Shown: positions 50,901-63,556 of the stretch, piece after piece | Layout of the letters: every line of letters begins with the position of its first letter | Position numbering within the stretch: position 1 is the stretch's first letter | DNA from: Anas platyrhynchos | Taxonomy: Eukaryota > Chordata > Aves > Anseriformes > Anatidae | NCBI RefSeq assembly: GCF_047663525.1 | Contig: NC_092613.1 | Location: 9,015,501-9,079,500, forward strand | Length of the DNA stretch: 64,000 bases | Reading direction: 5' to 3' | Translations under genes and position numbers: made by a program | The notes under the pieces: model-generated | The model's input: only the letters and a program-made list of their open reading frames with translations | The model's database searches: none | What the model was told of the DNA's origin: nothing

Positions 50901-53900
50901 GCCACGTGCAGTAGCCCACCGTGCCCAGCACAGCACTGCCCTGGGGTCTCGAGCGTGGGTTCCCCCGCAGGGCTGTCCAAGTACTTCACCCTTCAACAGG
51001 GCTTTTCCACGAATGATCTCGGTGAGCTCAGCTCTGCAAACCTAGAGGACTTGCTGCAGCTCCAGGGCAGAGAACCGATGTATCCATTTCTTTAAGGCAC
51101 ATCACCGCAATGGTAAATGTTGTCTCTATATCACAGGCATCTCCACTGCCTACAGCTTGTGCCTGCTTGCTAGTCACACTCACAGCATCGCTGCACAACA
51201 GCTGAGGACTGGCAGGGAAGAGAGCTATCAGATGGGGTGAGCTACAGGGGAGATTTTAGATAAACACAACAAAAGGATGATGCCTCTTGCTCAATCTCAG
51301 GGCCCACAGCCAGGAGATCAGTTCTATTCCTGGCACTGCCACTGGCCAAACTGCAGGCAAACACTCACCCTCGCATGCCACTGATGCATCATTACCAGTA
51401 CCTTCCTCGTCCAAATACCTTATTTTTCTGACATACTTAGCTACTGGGTTACTAGCCAGCAGCAGCCTGCAATGCTCCTTTGTTGGTGTACAATACCATA
51501 CGCCATGCTAGAGAAATACTGCAGCTACATTTCTGTTATTGACTAAGTAGGGGAGTCAGCTATTACATAACCTGAACCACAGAGAGTAGGGAAGCATCTA
51601 CTTTATACATGCTATCACTTTTCAGATCCAATTCAAAATGCTTTCAACAGAACTATCACTGCATAAAACCAGAGTTGCACATTTCAACATATTCTCACAT
51701 AAACCGTTACATATTATTTTTGTATTCACAGTTCTTATCCACAGTCAGATACAGTTCAAGAAGGCTACTGATACTCTGTTAGTTTCTTTGCAACTCCACA
51801 GCATTCCCAGAAAATAATGCTCTCTCTCAATACTTGAAAGATATCAAAAAAGCAAATCACCTTGCAGGGTGTAATGGCAAACAGCCGTGCAGAAGCAGCT
51901 CTGTCTCCCTGATTGAGGAGCATTAGTGCTTTCATCTGCCTGCTTGCCAGCAATGCAAGCTTCATGGGGACAGTTGCCAACCTGAGCTGATTTATCCATC
52001 ACCTAATAGATTAACCCAGGAGGTAACAAACTGATGGAAAAGTCCTTTAATTTACACAATGATGACAGAGAGGGTCAATTTTACACCAGAAAATATTACA
52101 CCCAGGCTACCATGGTTGTGCAGTCCAACACTGGGAACACCTCAGCAGGATCCAGCACTTGTGCTGCACTGCTCCTCCTCTGACTTTCCTGTTGGGATCA
52201 ATACGGCACCTTATCTCAAAGTCTTATCACTGCTCATCTTTGCACAACATCGGTTTTTATTTGCACATCTTTACGCATAAGAGCTCACCAGATCTGAACA
52301 TAGGAGTCCAGGTGGCTGATAGCAAATTTGCTTAACATAAGCCTTCAGCAGAAAAGGGACAAAGCACAAATGCAGATAATTAGATACACATACAGACACT
52401 AATGGGAAAGGTTATCTTACCACCGCAGTCAACAACATTAGTTAATGCTTAGTGCAAACAGATGTGTTTCCCTTGCTGGAGCAGTTTTACATCTAGGCAT
52501 CTCAGAAATATTAGTACCTATTGGGCCTAAACAGTGTCCTCAGTGCTGTCTAGACATAAAAATGGGCCCGGTCATGCAGAGCAGAGACAGCAGTACTAGC
52601 TGTTAATGCACCCAGTGCAGTCAGTCAGCCCAGCATAGAGCCCAGCACAAAGCACTGGGACAGAGGCTGGTACTTAAACCAGAGATCAGAGCAAATGTTT
52701 GGAGCTGTTAAAGTGATATGATGATGTGATTGTGACCTGAAAATAGACTAATGAGATCCTTAACAGGCTGCACAAACAATTGCAGGCCCCTATCTGTCTT
52801 ATCAGTGTAGGCAGAGCAACAGCTGTACAGGTATTCCTGCTGCATACTGTCAAGAAAACATTAATTTGGGACCAAGGTTAAAAAAAAAAAAAAGGTAACA
52901 ATGCAGAAAGTTATTTGCAATAGAGAAAACAGCTTCACTGGATGCAGCACAACTGTAGTACCAGCAGAGATAAGAGGCCTCCAGAAGAAGCAGATATAAA
53001 GCAAAGACATTTTAAGATGACAAGTTACAGGAGGAGTGGAATGTGAAATGAAGGTGTTAGGCCTAACATACTGGCAAAACAGTAGAAGAAGCAGTGCTAC
53101 AAGCAAACAGATGGCAGAACCCCAGAGAAAGCAGAGAGCTGTCAGTGTGTCCTGGTGCCAGTCATGTCCTGGTGCGTGAGACACTGGCAGGAAGGAACTG
53201 AAGCGAGGTGACACAACGAGCCTTGGGCAGGAACTGATGGGCTGCAGTGCTATGCCTGGGCTCTGCACAGGTGTCCTCATGTGGGGAGATGAAAAGCTTC
53301 TGAATACTTATGCCATGAAACCAGGCCGGGTTAGTAGATTATTATCTACAGAAACCTTAAAATAAGTGTCAGCTAGTTACAAAAGTAAATAAATAAATAA
53401 ATGAATAAGCGCTCTGCACAAATGATCTAATACACAAACAACTTAGAGAATGTTATCAATAATGCTAAAAAGCATTTTGTTTGGTTGGTTTTTGCTCCTC
53501 AGAGTGTGACCCTGGGATGTAAATTCCCTCTGCAAATGTCTTTAAGTTACAGGCAGAAGCAGACCTCTCAGGAACAAGAAGCTGTGATCAGAAGTGTACA
53601 GAAAATTAACCACATTCCAATAAAGAAATGCCTCTTTACTTTTAGAGCCCTATACTGCTCTTAGCCCATTGCTGAAATGCTGGTGTGTCTCTCTAGCTCT
53701 ACAAGCTGATGAGGACAACCTTCAGGTGATTCTTAGGGACACTAAAAGAAATACATGAAAGTACATTAAGATTCCCTATTTGATTTAAAATAAAAATAAA
53801 AATCCATGCAAATCCTTGCTTTTCTTAAGCTGGGATAACAACAATTTGTTCCTGGCATCTGTTTCTTAAAAAGGCTTTTTATTACTTTTTGCTTTATACA

Positions 53901-54394
53901 GGACAGGAGCCTAGGTTTTTAATAAAATGAGGAACTTTCACAGAACTTTATATCATTAACCATCTCTCCACCAGCACTTCCCCTGTCTGTCTTCTCAGTA
54001 CAGCTATCCCCACCAGGTTACACTTGTTCACATCAACAGGGTAAGTAGTACTCGCACCAAAAGCTCAGATGAGGAACATGTAAAGGAAAATAATGACACA
54101 GATGTGTGTGCTGAGACCATTTCCCCCCAGGTTCCAACAATGAGCTTGCAAACATTTCCTACCCTTTGCAATAGTCCTCCTGCCTCTGGCTGTTTGCAGT
54201 CACAAGCATTGCTCAAGCACACAGGACCAGAGTACTGTACCTGGCTCCGTGATACTCAGGCTCTGGTCTGAAGGCAGAAGGAGGAATTCCCTGCAAGCAT
54301 CCAGGTCCAAGCTAGGCAGGCTTTTCTTCCGGCATAGCCCGCTGACAATGTGAACTGCCTTCTGACAGCGGCTGTCATCCTTGGTGCCGCTCAT
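23389..54394 (-). CDS. SYT6: SYT6, synaptotagmin-6 (6 coding exons found, last residues missing)
   Basis: Synaptotagmins are membrane-anchored tandem-C2 proteins that couple Ca2+ to membrane fusion; SYT6 is known for roles such as acrosomal exocytosis. Coding exons in transcript order are 54241-54394, 33816-34152, 31381-31939, 25661-25781, 24204-24375 and 23389-23539, all with GT-AG borders and matching phases (1, 2, 0, 1, 2). They give 498 residues; the human protein is about 510. Cys10, Cys21 and Cys34 match the N-terminal cysteines of the SYT3/5/6/10 subgroup, known to form disulfide dimers. The transmembrane helix is about 55-78. C2A is about 224-347 with Asp253, 259, 311, 313 and 319 as Ca2+ ligands. 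C2B is about 352-490 with Asp385, 391, 445 and 447, a KKKK patch at 406-409 and a WHPL motif at 486-489. An in-frame TAG lies about 55 bases upstream of the start. The final few residues, on a separate exon in mammals, were not found. Confidence 0.93.
23540..24203 (-). other. SYT6 intron 5
   Basis: A 664-base intron between the last two located coding exons. No repeat element or RNA gene is recognised. Confidence 0.85.
24204..24375 (-). CDS. SYT6: SYT6 coding exon 5 (C2B, middle part)
   Basis: Encodes Asp391 to residue 447 and two bases of Arg448. It contains [12 protein letters not shown], the polybasic KKKK strand, [16 protein letters not shown] and VMDYD with ligands Asp445 and Asp447. 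The acceptor is TTCTCAG|AT; the donor is GATAG|GTAGGT, phase 2. Confidence 0.95.
24376..25660 (-). other. SYT6 intron 4
   Basis: A 1285-base intron containing a CR1 tail fragment at 24585-24656. Otherwise I see nothing of note. Confidence 0.85.
24585..24656 (+). mobile_element. CR1 LINE 3'-end fragment
   Basis: The sequence has the familiar CR1 tail: an AGAGGGGTTGGACTAGATG core, TCTTTAAAGGTCCCTT, and a closing ATTCTACAGTTCTGTGA that resembles the terminal ATTCTATGATTCT repeat. It lies on the plus strand, antisense to SYT6. It is 5'-truncated, as most avian CR1 copies are, and has no coding capacity. Confidence 0.85.
25661..25781 (-). CDS. SYT6: SYT6 coding exon 4 (C2B, first part)
   Basis: Encodes residues 351-390 and one base of Asp391: [19 protein letters not shown], then [20 protein letters not shown]. 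It holds the first C2B Ca2+ ligand Asp385. The acceptor is TTGAAG|GAA after a T-rich tract; the donor is TCAG|GTAGGT, phase 1. Confidence 0.95.
27576..27597. repeat. (CAAA)n microsatellite
   Basis: About five tandem AAAC units in SYT6 intron 3. Confidence 0.8.
28096..28140. repeat. GTCAGTGTC-type imperfect minisatellite
   Basis: A roughly 45-base stretch built from variants of GTCAGTGT, GTCAGTGGT and GTCACTGT repeated head to tail. It is imperfect and short, inside SYT6 intron 3. Confidence 0.65.
30020..30201. repeat. Pentanucleotide array (AAAAT)n next to (GAAAT)4
   Basis: Four GAAAT units (about 30020-30040) are followed by roughly 30 AAAAT units with a few slips to AAT or extra A (about 30041-30201). 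The longest uninterrupted part, from about 30070 to 30190, holds some 24 perfect units. On the sense strand of SYT6 this reads (TTTTA)n followed by (TTTCA)4. It is within intron 3. Confidence 0.95.
31381..31939 (-). CDS. SYT6: SYT6 coding exon 3 (C2A domain)
   Basis: Encodes residues 164-350: a basic linker ([30 protein letters not shown]) and the complete C2A domain with all five acidic Ca2+ ligands. The acceptor is TTCTGCAG|G; the donor is ACAGCG|GTGAGT, phase 0. The exon ends with Ala350, where I recall Ser in the human protein. Confidence 0.95.
32930..32997. repeat. (AAAC)n followed by 35-A homopolymer
   Basis: About eight AAAC units run straight into an uninterrupted run of 35 A (32963-32997). 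Such a layout can be the tail of an old retroposed sequence, but no body is recognisable. Confidence 0.9.
33592..33615. repeat. (TTTA)n microsatellite
   Basis: About six tandem TTTA units in SYT6 intron 2. Confidence 0.85.
33816..34152 (-). CDS. SYT6: SYT6 coding exon 2 (transmembrane and linker)
   Basis: Encodes residues 52-163 plus two bases of Arg164. It has a hydrophobic helix ([20 protein letters not shown]) followed by [11 protein letters not shown], whose cysteines are possible palmitoylation sites. The linker continues with MADKLKD and [20 protein letters not shown], a stretch well conserved in SYT6. The acceptor is TTTGTAG|AG; the donor is ACCAG|GTGCG. Confidence 0.93.
34180..34227. 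repeat. Polypurine/polypyrimidine tract
   Basis: About 48 bases of pure A/G on the plus strand with a single T interruption. On the SYT6 strand it is a pyrimidine tract ending about 30 bases before the exon 2 acceptor at 34153, so it may help define that exon. Confidence 0.8.
36943..37095 (-). mobile_element. CR1 LINE fragment
   Basis: It starts CAGAATCACAGAACCATAGA, the reverse complement of the CR1 terminal repeat, then has GGGTTGGAAGGGACC and a later TTGTCCAAACACTCCTTGAA, all typical of a CR1 3' region read backwards. It is in the same orientation as SYT6, is 5'-truncated and diverged, and codes for nothing. Confidence 0.85.
43964..43990. repeat. Poly-T tract
   Basis: About 26 T with one C interruption, in SYT6 intron 1. 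Confidence 0.8.
49152..49226 (-). repeat. Possible tRNA-derived (SINE-like) remnant
   Basis: On the minus strand, TAGCTCAAGT (49208-49217) matches an internal Pol III A box and GGTTCAAACC (49164-49173) matches a B box, separated by 34 bases as in tRNAs. The T arm can pair at about four of five positions, but the acceptor ends do not pair and there is no T-run terminator just downstream. It is therefore not a working tRNA gene. It may be the head of an old tRNA-derived SINE, or chance. Confidence 0.3.
54241..54394 (-). CDS. SYT6: SYT6 coding exon 1 (N-terminal cysteine segment)
   Basis: Encodes residues 1-51 and one base of codon 52, beginning [10 protein letters not shown]. The three cysteines at 10, 21 and 34 have the spacing seen in the SYT3/5/6/10 subgroup. 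The start has G at -3, and an in-frame TAG precedes it near 54447-54449. The donor is CCAG|GTACAG, phase 1. Non-coding 5' exons may lie further right. Confidence 0.88.
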
Positions 54395-57300
54395 CTCCCA
54401 GACTGCATCCTCTGCTGTCCCCCCTGGCTGTCTAAGAAAGTCAAACTAAGAGAAGAAGGTTTGCTTATTTTTAATCACACCGGTCCCACCCTTTGGCATG
54501 GCAGCACCTCAAGGGACACCCTGCGCATCTCCAGCTCTACAAACCCTCCTCAGCATTCAGACCAGTGGGTCAGACTCCAGAAATCTCAGCTCGCTGCAGC
54601 CCTGCCGTGCTCCTGACAGTCTATTGCCTCTGAGATCAGATCTCTGTTTACTGCCAAGGCGTGTTCCAGACAAAGAACCTCCTACTAAATTCAGTTTCAT
54701 CCCCTCCATACTATGTTTTTAAAGCTGCAGCCCAGATAATTCCACTTAACCCTTCCATTGCTGGCCTCCCTTTTTCTCAGTTCTCCAGAGGCACAGTTTC
54801 AAATCCCAGCCCCAGAGCAATTTTACTGAAGAGTGAATGCTCTGAGGACAGCACATCGTCAGGCCAGAGAAACAAGTGTTCCCATGAACACTGCACAAAC
54901 TATTAGAACTGCTAAAGATAACCAAAGCAGTAGGTTTTATTGATTTGTTCGTACCAGTCATAGTATGACAGGCTGCAGATGGCCATGAAGATTGAGAATG
55001 CTGTTGCATTTCATAATTTGTTGTTTGTTTTTCTTTAACTTATTTTCTATAACTTTTTTTTTTTTTTAATTTATTTCTGTTGTAACTTAGCAGACAGGTC
55101 ATGCCATGCAACAGCATTTGACAGGCATGAGAAAAGAAGAACTTGTATAACAGGCAATTACAATTATATTCAGCAGAATGATTTCTTGCAGTCTCTGGAG
55201 CAGAGTAGCTCGTACAAATATAATGAGAGCACTGGAGAGAGAGAGAGCTAAAGCTGCACAGGTCCCTCAGCCCCACATCACAACAGAGTATGTTTAAGAT
55301 TAATGCCGTTGTGTTTATTTTCTCTGTTAATTACTTGCTGAAGTGCTTTGAGCTATCATACTATATGAGTCCCAGGAGTTACACAAGCACCCAAGCAGCA
55401 CTAGGAGCACAGATCCTCCAGCCCAGCCACACAGGCTCATGCAAGTCAGCAAATTTTCCAGGAGCTCAGTCCTGAAATTCCAGGCAGGGAACACCAGGAC
55501 CTACCCCAGCTGTCCCTTGTGCAGCTTTCTCCTGCCAGGTCCCTTCCCATTTCCACTCTCTTGTGGCCAGCCTGGGGGCAAGCACCACATTACAGGCACA
55601 GGGCACCAGGAAGCTGGTGCTGCCCAGCACCTCAGGATTGCCCCACCACTGCCCCGTGCCTCTCCCACACGCTGGGCAGGACCAGCATCCCCTTCCACCT
55701 GGAGCAGCTGAGGTGCACATGCCACCCATACACAGAAAGGCATTGGCTCCAACATCCATGTGCAGCTGCAGACAGGACCGTCCTGGTTACACCAGTCCTT
55801 CCTGACTCCTTGCCTAGACTGATGTGTTTTGGGCATCTCACCATCGCTATCTGGCTGCAGGTTTCCACCACAGTGCTTTATTCAGCATAGCAACCTCTAT
55901 CTGGCAAAAGCAACTTACCTACTAAGCAATTCTTCTTCCAAAAAACTTCTGTTGCCATAACAACGTCTGAAATCTTTTATTAAGACAGCAATATCCTACA
56001 GCTGGTCACAGAAACACTTTTAATTAGACACTACCACCTCCCGGTCAAGCCATATCACCTTTTGCAGCAAACAGTTTAAGATATATCTGCAAATTTGGAA
56101 GTATTTCTGAAAATATTTGCCATATGCAAGGACAAACACCATCTCCAGCTGCTTGCTGCCAGCACCATGGCTTACACAGATCCATGTTTACTGAGCAGAG
56201 ATTCCAATCTTTGCAAGATTGGAAACTTAACCAGTAACTTACCAGGAATTCAAACTCACGTACAGTTTTGCATAACATTCCTATGACAAACTCCCTAAAA
56301 CTACCCACTTATTTATCTTTTTTAAAAAACAAACAAACAAAACTTAGATTATTCCCAAAACTTGTTTTTGAACCAAGCATTCCCTTCACTGATACCTTCA
56401 TCCTTCTTCTTTGCCTCATTCATTGCACAGTACTTTTCCTTAGGCAACACAACCCTTAGAGAAGGGCCTTTTTGTCCCCCATTTAGGTCCATACAATGTC
56501 TCTCAGGAGGTAAGCAGCTGTGCTGAGTGAGCACTGTTCAGAGGCAACAGAGTCCCAGGCTTGGGAGCCAGCTCCAAAATAAGAGATAATGACACTAAGC
56601 AGCGAGGAATAGGTACATCAACACTCATCATAGCCTTCCGAGGTTTTTCTAAATGGAGCAGTTTCATCTCCTGCATTACTGAAACCAACAAGTGATACGT
56701 GTGGTCAGCCTTGGCACCTGCACAAGTGCCTCAGAGGGTGCTTCACAACAACTGCTGGCACTCGGCCCACGCCTGCCAGCACCTCTGCAGCTGCTGCTGC
56801 CGTGCTCATGGCCTGGCAAGAAAGGAGTCAACCAGGCTCCGGTGAGGAAGCAGCACCTCTTACCTGCTCCTGCTTGCTTTGCCTCCTCTGGGGCACTCGT
56901 GGCCCAGACTCCCAAAACCAGTGTACAGTGAGACCCAAGGGGATCCACATGAACTCCTGGCTAATTTACCATCACTACTTCTCCCCAGCACAATAACCGC
57001 TTTTTCCTAAGCCACCAAACTGGCACCAAGAGTGGAATTCCTGGAATACATCAGTCAAGTACTGCATTTGAAATTTGAATTTACCTTGAAGATATTTCAA
57101 CAGACAACAACGATGAAACAAACAAATAAAAACCCACAAGCCACCCTTAGAAAAAGGTTAATGTCCAATTGAGCGCTTGTAATACAGAGATCAATAGCAA
57201 AATTCAATTATTTTGGGGGAAAAACAAAACAAAACAAAACCACCTAATTTTATTTCAAAGAAAATGCCAAGAACATTTTCCTTTTTAAAGTCACCTTGGG

Positions 57301-58761
57301 TCAATTGCTCACTTTCATTTACAAATAGGAGGATTCCGGGCTTGCCGGGTAACAATAACAGGAGATCCTGGTATTAGTGTTCATCCTCTCAACAGTTATT
57401 TCTTCAGAACAAAAAATGCAGACTCCTTTGCATGTATGTCATTCACACCTTTTATTGTCTGGCTTAGGAGGCTGGAAAACAACATTTCCCAAGTAAGAAC
57501 CCCCCGCCTCTCCTAGCTCCTGTTGCTCATATAGATGTATGTGTTACAAAGGTGTGGGTGGGGTTTTGCCTCATCTCTAGCTAAGCACCCGTTTTGCCAC
57601 TAGCATCAGCACAGGGAAAGCTCTGGAGGAGCCAGAGCCCTCTCCCCAGGTGCTGCTCTCACCACCCTCCAGCTGCTGCTGCTGCCAGCCCCCTGTCCCC
57701 TCCCTTGCTGTCAATGCACAGCAGAGAGGCATAACCAAGGAACAGGCCCACGAGTGTGGCTCCTAGACCACTGCATAGCATCCTTTTGGCAACTGTCTCC
57801 AGACTGCACTGCACTCAGATGCCAAATTGCCCCCTAAGTCGTGTTTCTACCTTCTAGCATGAAAAGCGAAGGCAAGTGCCCTCCCTGTGCTCCCAGGTCA
57901 TAGGGATTTGAGCAGAGCTGATGATCTCAGAATGGGTTCAGCAGTTTTGTCTTGCCTGCATCCACCCTGGCATTTGGGCTTCTAGTAAGCTTTTCCCTGC
58001 AGCTGCGTTCATGTGGCATTTAGGAAAGTGTGGCATGCCTTCCTCTTAGGTGTTAGCATTTATCTTCTCCTTGTCCAGTGGCCTGATGTTATGTTTAAAG
58101 AGGCAGAGCTAATAGTTAAATAGAAAATGCTGAATCTGTAGCTAGTCCAGAAGGGCTTAGCCTTGAATAACTCCACTTTGCAAATGTTAGGGGAAAATGA
58201 CTTCATATACTTGGATTATACAGAGAAATCTATTATAAGCAAGAATGCAGTTCTTCAGCTAAGTTTGAAATAATCACCTCAGAGAAGACAAAAAAAAGTA
58301 GAATGAAAGAATGAAAATACTGGATATAGTTTGCATTAGTTAGAGGACTGTACATACTACTCAGTAAACAAGATTAAAAGCAGCAACAGTCATAAAAATC
58401 CAAGAGTGAGCAGATTGAGAAAGAATAATTGTTTTCCAATCCATAAAGTGGAAGACAAGCACCAAAGAAAATATTACACCTAGCATTTGAAGTAGGAAGT
58501 GGGAAGTTTTGTATCACACTTCAATTGTATTAATGAGAGTACGTTCAATACACATCTAATCTTAGGCTATTTATGTCTGTAGTCAGAAATTTGCTCAGTA
58601 TACGTACAATTATTTTTTCTGTTCAGTGCCTCTGGTCACATCTATGGGAGCATGTGATTCTAAGGGAGAATTGCAAATATATTTGTCCAACTGAGAATTT
58701 AAGTAGAACACGTTGTTTTTAATTTGGATTAGGGTATATTTGAAGCATTTTTTTAATGTGT

Positions 58762-58816
58762 GTTTTGTTTGTTTGTTTGTTTGTTTTTGTTTTTGTTTTT
58801 GTTTTTGTTTTTTTTA
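58762..58816. repeat. (TTTG)n / (TTTTTG)n microsatellite
   Basis: Five or so TTTG units pass into four TTTTTG units and a short T-run. Simple repeat. Confidence 0.9.
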
Positions 58817-61800
58817 GATAATCAAGACTGGAGAGGGAGCAGCAGCATTTATTTATGTCAGTTATAACTAATAGTATGACATTGTTTACTCTCCCAGTTA
58901 ATATGATAATTGGAAACAGCTAGTAAAAGATTCAGAGCTTCTTGCCAGGAAAAATGACTCTGATCTGGATCCTTTGGCAACATCAATGTGCCATCTGTGT
59001 ATAAACATAACACATATTGCTGTGCACCTTCATGCACTGCTTTGATATGCAGATCTTCTGTGGTGGCAGACTATGAAAGTGGCAAGCTAAAAGAACATCT
59101 TCACCTAATCTCTATGCACAGAGAGGAGGAAATTATTGTTTGCCATAACAGAAACAGGGCTTTAAGTATAAGTAGAAATACAATACTAGTAGCAAGAATT
59201 GGTGCTCAAACTAATTGTAGAAAATAAATAAAACAAGCTCTTCTTGAAGTATTAAATGCATACAGAACTGCATGTTGTACACAACTGCCAGCCAGCAGCA
59301 TTCTCCTGCCTCAACCCCAGGGAGCTTGTGGAGCAGCCAGGATTTTGTATTTCTGCTGGTACAGCAAAAAAAGGAAGCACCTCCCATGGTGGAGAGGGCA
59401 GTTGGGCTGAACTGTGTTTTCCCCAAAGAGCAATGATTTACACTTCTTTGCACAAAAAAACTCAGATCACTTCTCTGTTCCTCTTAAGCAGGAACATTTT
59501 GCAAAGCAAAGGTCCCCAGGACCCTGGTCCTTCATGCTGCTGAGCAATAAAACTTGTGAAGGTGCCCTTTCTTGCACAAAGCAATACAAGAAATAAAGGA
59601 AACACTACTTCCCTACTTCTGCATACCAAGTCTCTTGGCTGCACAGTGTCTGCTCAGCCATATCAGCTTTCTTGGGAGCAGTTATTCAGTTCTAGACATA
59701 TCTCTCCTTGAATATCCTGGCACCACAAGGAAGAAGGAAGGTTAAAAAAATAAAAAATAATAATAATAAAAAAAAAATCCTCAGTTTGCTCCTCCACGTT
59801 GTATCCTAAAGAGACATTCTCCTGACTTGCACTATGAGCAAACTGTGAGATGTGAAGTTTAAAGATTCAAATTAATTCACAATTAATTCACTTCCTCAGC
59901 ACAGCACATGATGAATCTACATAGTGGTAAAGACCACAGCAACAAGGGGTACACAGTATTTCTGCCTTATATTGTCAGGGAGATATTGCTCTCTGGTGCT
60001 AGCTTCATTGGTTTAATGGCAAGACAATGTGGCTCAGTGTCCTGAAAAGCAGTGGTTCCAAGAAGCACTTCAGCTTACTGCACTAAAACCCAGACACTGC
60101 AGACTTCTTTGAAGCCAAGTGCATCCTAGCAAGAAGATTTCTGGGGCAGGACTAGCATCAAAAACTATTTTCTGGTGATGGGATTTCTGAAACATATTTT
60201 AATGACCTGGAATATTTGCATATCCTCAAGGTGAACAGTCACAGCATGGTTTGGCAGGGCTGGAAGATCTAAAAAGCCATTTCTGCTCAGGCAGGATCCG
60301 GACAACTGTGAGGTCAGATGAGGTCCTGAGTACTGTAGTTGTTATCACCCATGACCAAAAGCCATTAGCTAAATAGTTTGTGCAGCTCTGTCCTTCCATC
60401 CTCCAAACATCTGCAGTTAACACATGCACAATCTCTATAAAATGAAATCAAATGAGAGCCTGGGGTCACAGTGGTGTACCTGCCCAAGGACTTGACCTCC
60501 TGGCTGCACCCAAGCCAAGAGTGCTTGTGTGCACACTCCTGGTGACAACATCATGCCACAAAGGCCTGCCAGGTATTTTCCACTTAGGGTTATTAAGGAC
60601 CTAAGCTTTAGGAATATTATGGCAGCAAATCCTTTTTCCCAGATGTGGTACCACCCCATAAGAATGAGAGTAAGCCTGGGATCAGACCTATTTCAGTTCC
60701 CGAACCTGATTTATAAAGTTAGCCACTCTCTCCTCCCAGGTCAAAAACATATTTCTGTGATGTTGTAAAAGCCCCAAGTGTAGCTGATGCTTGATACGCA
60801 GCTATGAGATGGATCAAGATGGCCTTTGTATAAAAATTAACAACAGATTTTAACACTTTCTTTTTCTGAGAACAGATTACGAACTGCTGCTTTTAGGGTC
60901 TCATTTCAACCCTCTGTCCAGTGGACAGACGGCCAGTATTACTGCATAATTTATTTTTGAAAGATTGCACTTTCCTCAAAGCCCAATAAAATGCTGGTGT
61001 CAAAATTCAGAAAACAGATTAACATTTGTATTCAGTAATAAAGTGCTAAAGATTGCCAAGAAGCCTTGGCTCTGATACACTCCTCAGCCACTGTAACTCA
61101 GTAAAGCAGAAGGCAGCCTTTCTAAGCATAACCGCAGTTGTCTCCTGGTCTTCCCTGGTGGCACAGTGTTTCCAGACCACAACAAGGGTTTTGATCAAGG
61201 ATTTCCACTGACAGTTTACGTGACATTTCTAAACCTGTGTACACAGGCAGCTCTAGCAGCTATGAGGTGAGTAGTCTTTAGACTTGAAACAGCCCGGGAC
61301 TGTAGTACATACGGGTTTGTCTTAGCAAAATTTCTACCATGAAAAAAAATAAAATAGCTAGGCACAGAGGAGCTGGAAAAAAGAATCCAGAAAGTCCCAT
61401 GTTTCTGCAAGGCATAGTAAGAGACTGAGCACATCCACCTGCCACTATCATGCCCCAACACTGGGGGCAATAGCAACTGGCAGAAGAGAGACTCCAGGAG
61501 GTTGCAAGCCCAGCCCTCTCTGGAGTTTTACTGACTTTAAATCATAACTGTTTTCATGGAAACAGAAAAACTATGAAAAAAAATAGTCTCAACCTTCAGA
61601 AAGAAACAGGCTAAATTGATATCTGTAATGGAAAATAAGGAGTTATAAGCTGTTTATTCTCAAGGCACATACAAAATATTTTCCATATTCTCATTATTTT
61701 TATCTCTCCCAGTGGAAATATATGTAATAAAAATGGCAATATTTCTATAATAGAGAAAGCAGAAACAATGGTGCCTTTGAGAAAAAGTGTAGTAATGTTT

Positions 61801-63519
61801 TTATTACAAGAGAAATTAACGTGAAAAGAAACCTGAAAGCTCCTTGATTAACCTGCTCGATCATTCTCTTCATTCTCTAGCTAGCATCACAGACCACAGT
61901 ACCTACTTAATTCATCAAGTCAACAAGAGTTTAAGTTTTTCTATTGACTTTGGTGAAGCTCTGCCATCTTACACTACCTGAAGTGTGGCCTCCAAAAATC
62001 ATATCTCAGACACATGCAATCAGAAATCCATCTCTGTGAAGTCAGTCACTGTGTGCAGCAGAGGCAAGAAAGAGAGGCCTCCTTGGGAGGAGACGGTAGG
62101 ATAGAGCCCAGCAGTAAAATTATTGATTACTTTCTACATAACTTGGTTTTCAACAGCCAGCAGCACATAAGATGGCATGACACATTTATGTTCCGCTTAG
62201 ACATTAAAAAGATAGTGTCAATCTAGAGAAAGATTAGATCAATTATAATTGGGCAGAACATTTAAACTGTTTTGACATGTCCACAGTCCCCCACCATGAC
62301 CAGCAGCACACTAAGTATTTCTCACTTGCTGAGAAAGGGAGCTCAGAGAATGCAGAATTAACAAAGATCCAAGACACCAAGATAGGGGGAGAAATCTCCT
62401 TCTGAATACCAAAGCAGATTATCGAACACTTGACATTCTGATTAATCATGTTTTTCAGAAGGAAGGAGAGTTGCACAAGGATGGTACATCAGGAACAAAC
62501 TGCAGCACTGGCAGGAGGCAGACTACATGCAGCTCTTCTACAGCCCCAGTCAGCTCTTCAGTTGTTGATAAAGGAAGAAATGAAATGCCTCAGTCTTACT
62601 GCCTTTGGAACTGCCCATCCTTCTAGGATTAAGTACTGTTCCTTAACTCATTCAGGGAAGTATACGTCTTGCTTCCCAGGAAAAACCAGTCAGTGCCACG
62701 ATTGTTGGTAACATTTGCTATTGCAGTACAGCTGTGCCAGAGCTCAAAGCAGGCTGAATTTAACCAACATCTGCTGCCTGATTTAACATGAAAAATCCAG
62801 GGCTAAGTTGACTGACAGGCTCAGATCCCCTCTAGTCTTAACCCTTTGCTTAGCACCAAGAATACAACAGCCCGAGGCAGGATCAGCTGCAGGGCCAGGG
62901 CACAGGGCTGCTGGCTATGGGTGGTGTTCAGACCTTGCTGCTTTGGGGAGCACTCAGCACGCACCTGCAGTGGCTACTAGCTGGGTTGCTTGCTCTGATC
63001 ATAAAAAGAACCCGACACAACTTTTAGCATCAAGTAAATGAGGAGCATTGCTTGTTCGTTGAGATCAGCACATAAACGGCCATGCTAGAGCACCATCTGC
63101 TGACTCCCACCATACAAGAGTGCCACTTAGACTTCAGTATTTTCAGTCTTGGAACTGCTAACTGCTTGCTGCTGCACACAACGTAGCCCCAGGTGGTTCT
63201 ATTTTAATTGCCACACTTAAAATTTCACCCAGATATTTATCTGTACTTTCTCACTACAGTTACCAGAAAATTCTCCTGCCAGATGTGAATTAGTAACCTA
63301 ATGACCTAATTTGCAAAAAAAGAAACTCAAATTGAAATATTCATTTTTCTAATTTAATAGAAATAACCAAAACAAAATGGTTTTCAAACAATGCTTAAAC
63401 TGATCTAATACAACTTCTACAGCACATTCCAGAGCACTTAACAAGAAATATTTACAGGCAACTAATGTATTAAATAACTATTTAAAGAAAAACTTTTTTA
63501 TTATTATTACACACCTGCG

Positions 63520-63556
63520 GGAAAAAAAAAAAAAAAAGAAAAAAGAAAAAAAAACA
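63520..63556. repeat. A-rich tract
   Basis: About 37 bases of nearly pure A with single G interruptions near the right edge of the window. Confidence 0.8.

Larger units (their letters stand above)
34153..54240 (-). other. SYT6 intron 1 (about 20 kb)
   Basis: The largest intron, between the exon for the N-terminal cysteines and the transmembrane exon. It holds a polypurine tract just upstream of the exon 2 acceptor, a CR1 fragment (36943-37095) and a degenerate tRNA-like stretch (49152-49226). Open frames up to about 139 codons occur but none is supported as a gene. Large first introns of neuronal genes often carry enhancers; none can be pinned down here by eye. Confidence 0.8.
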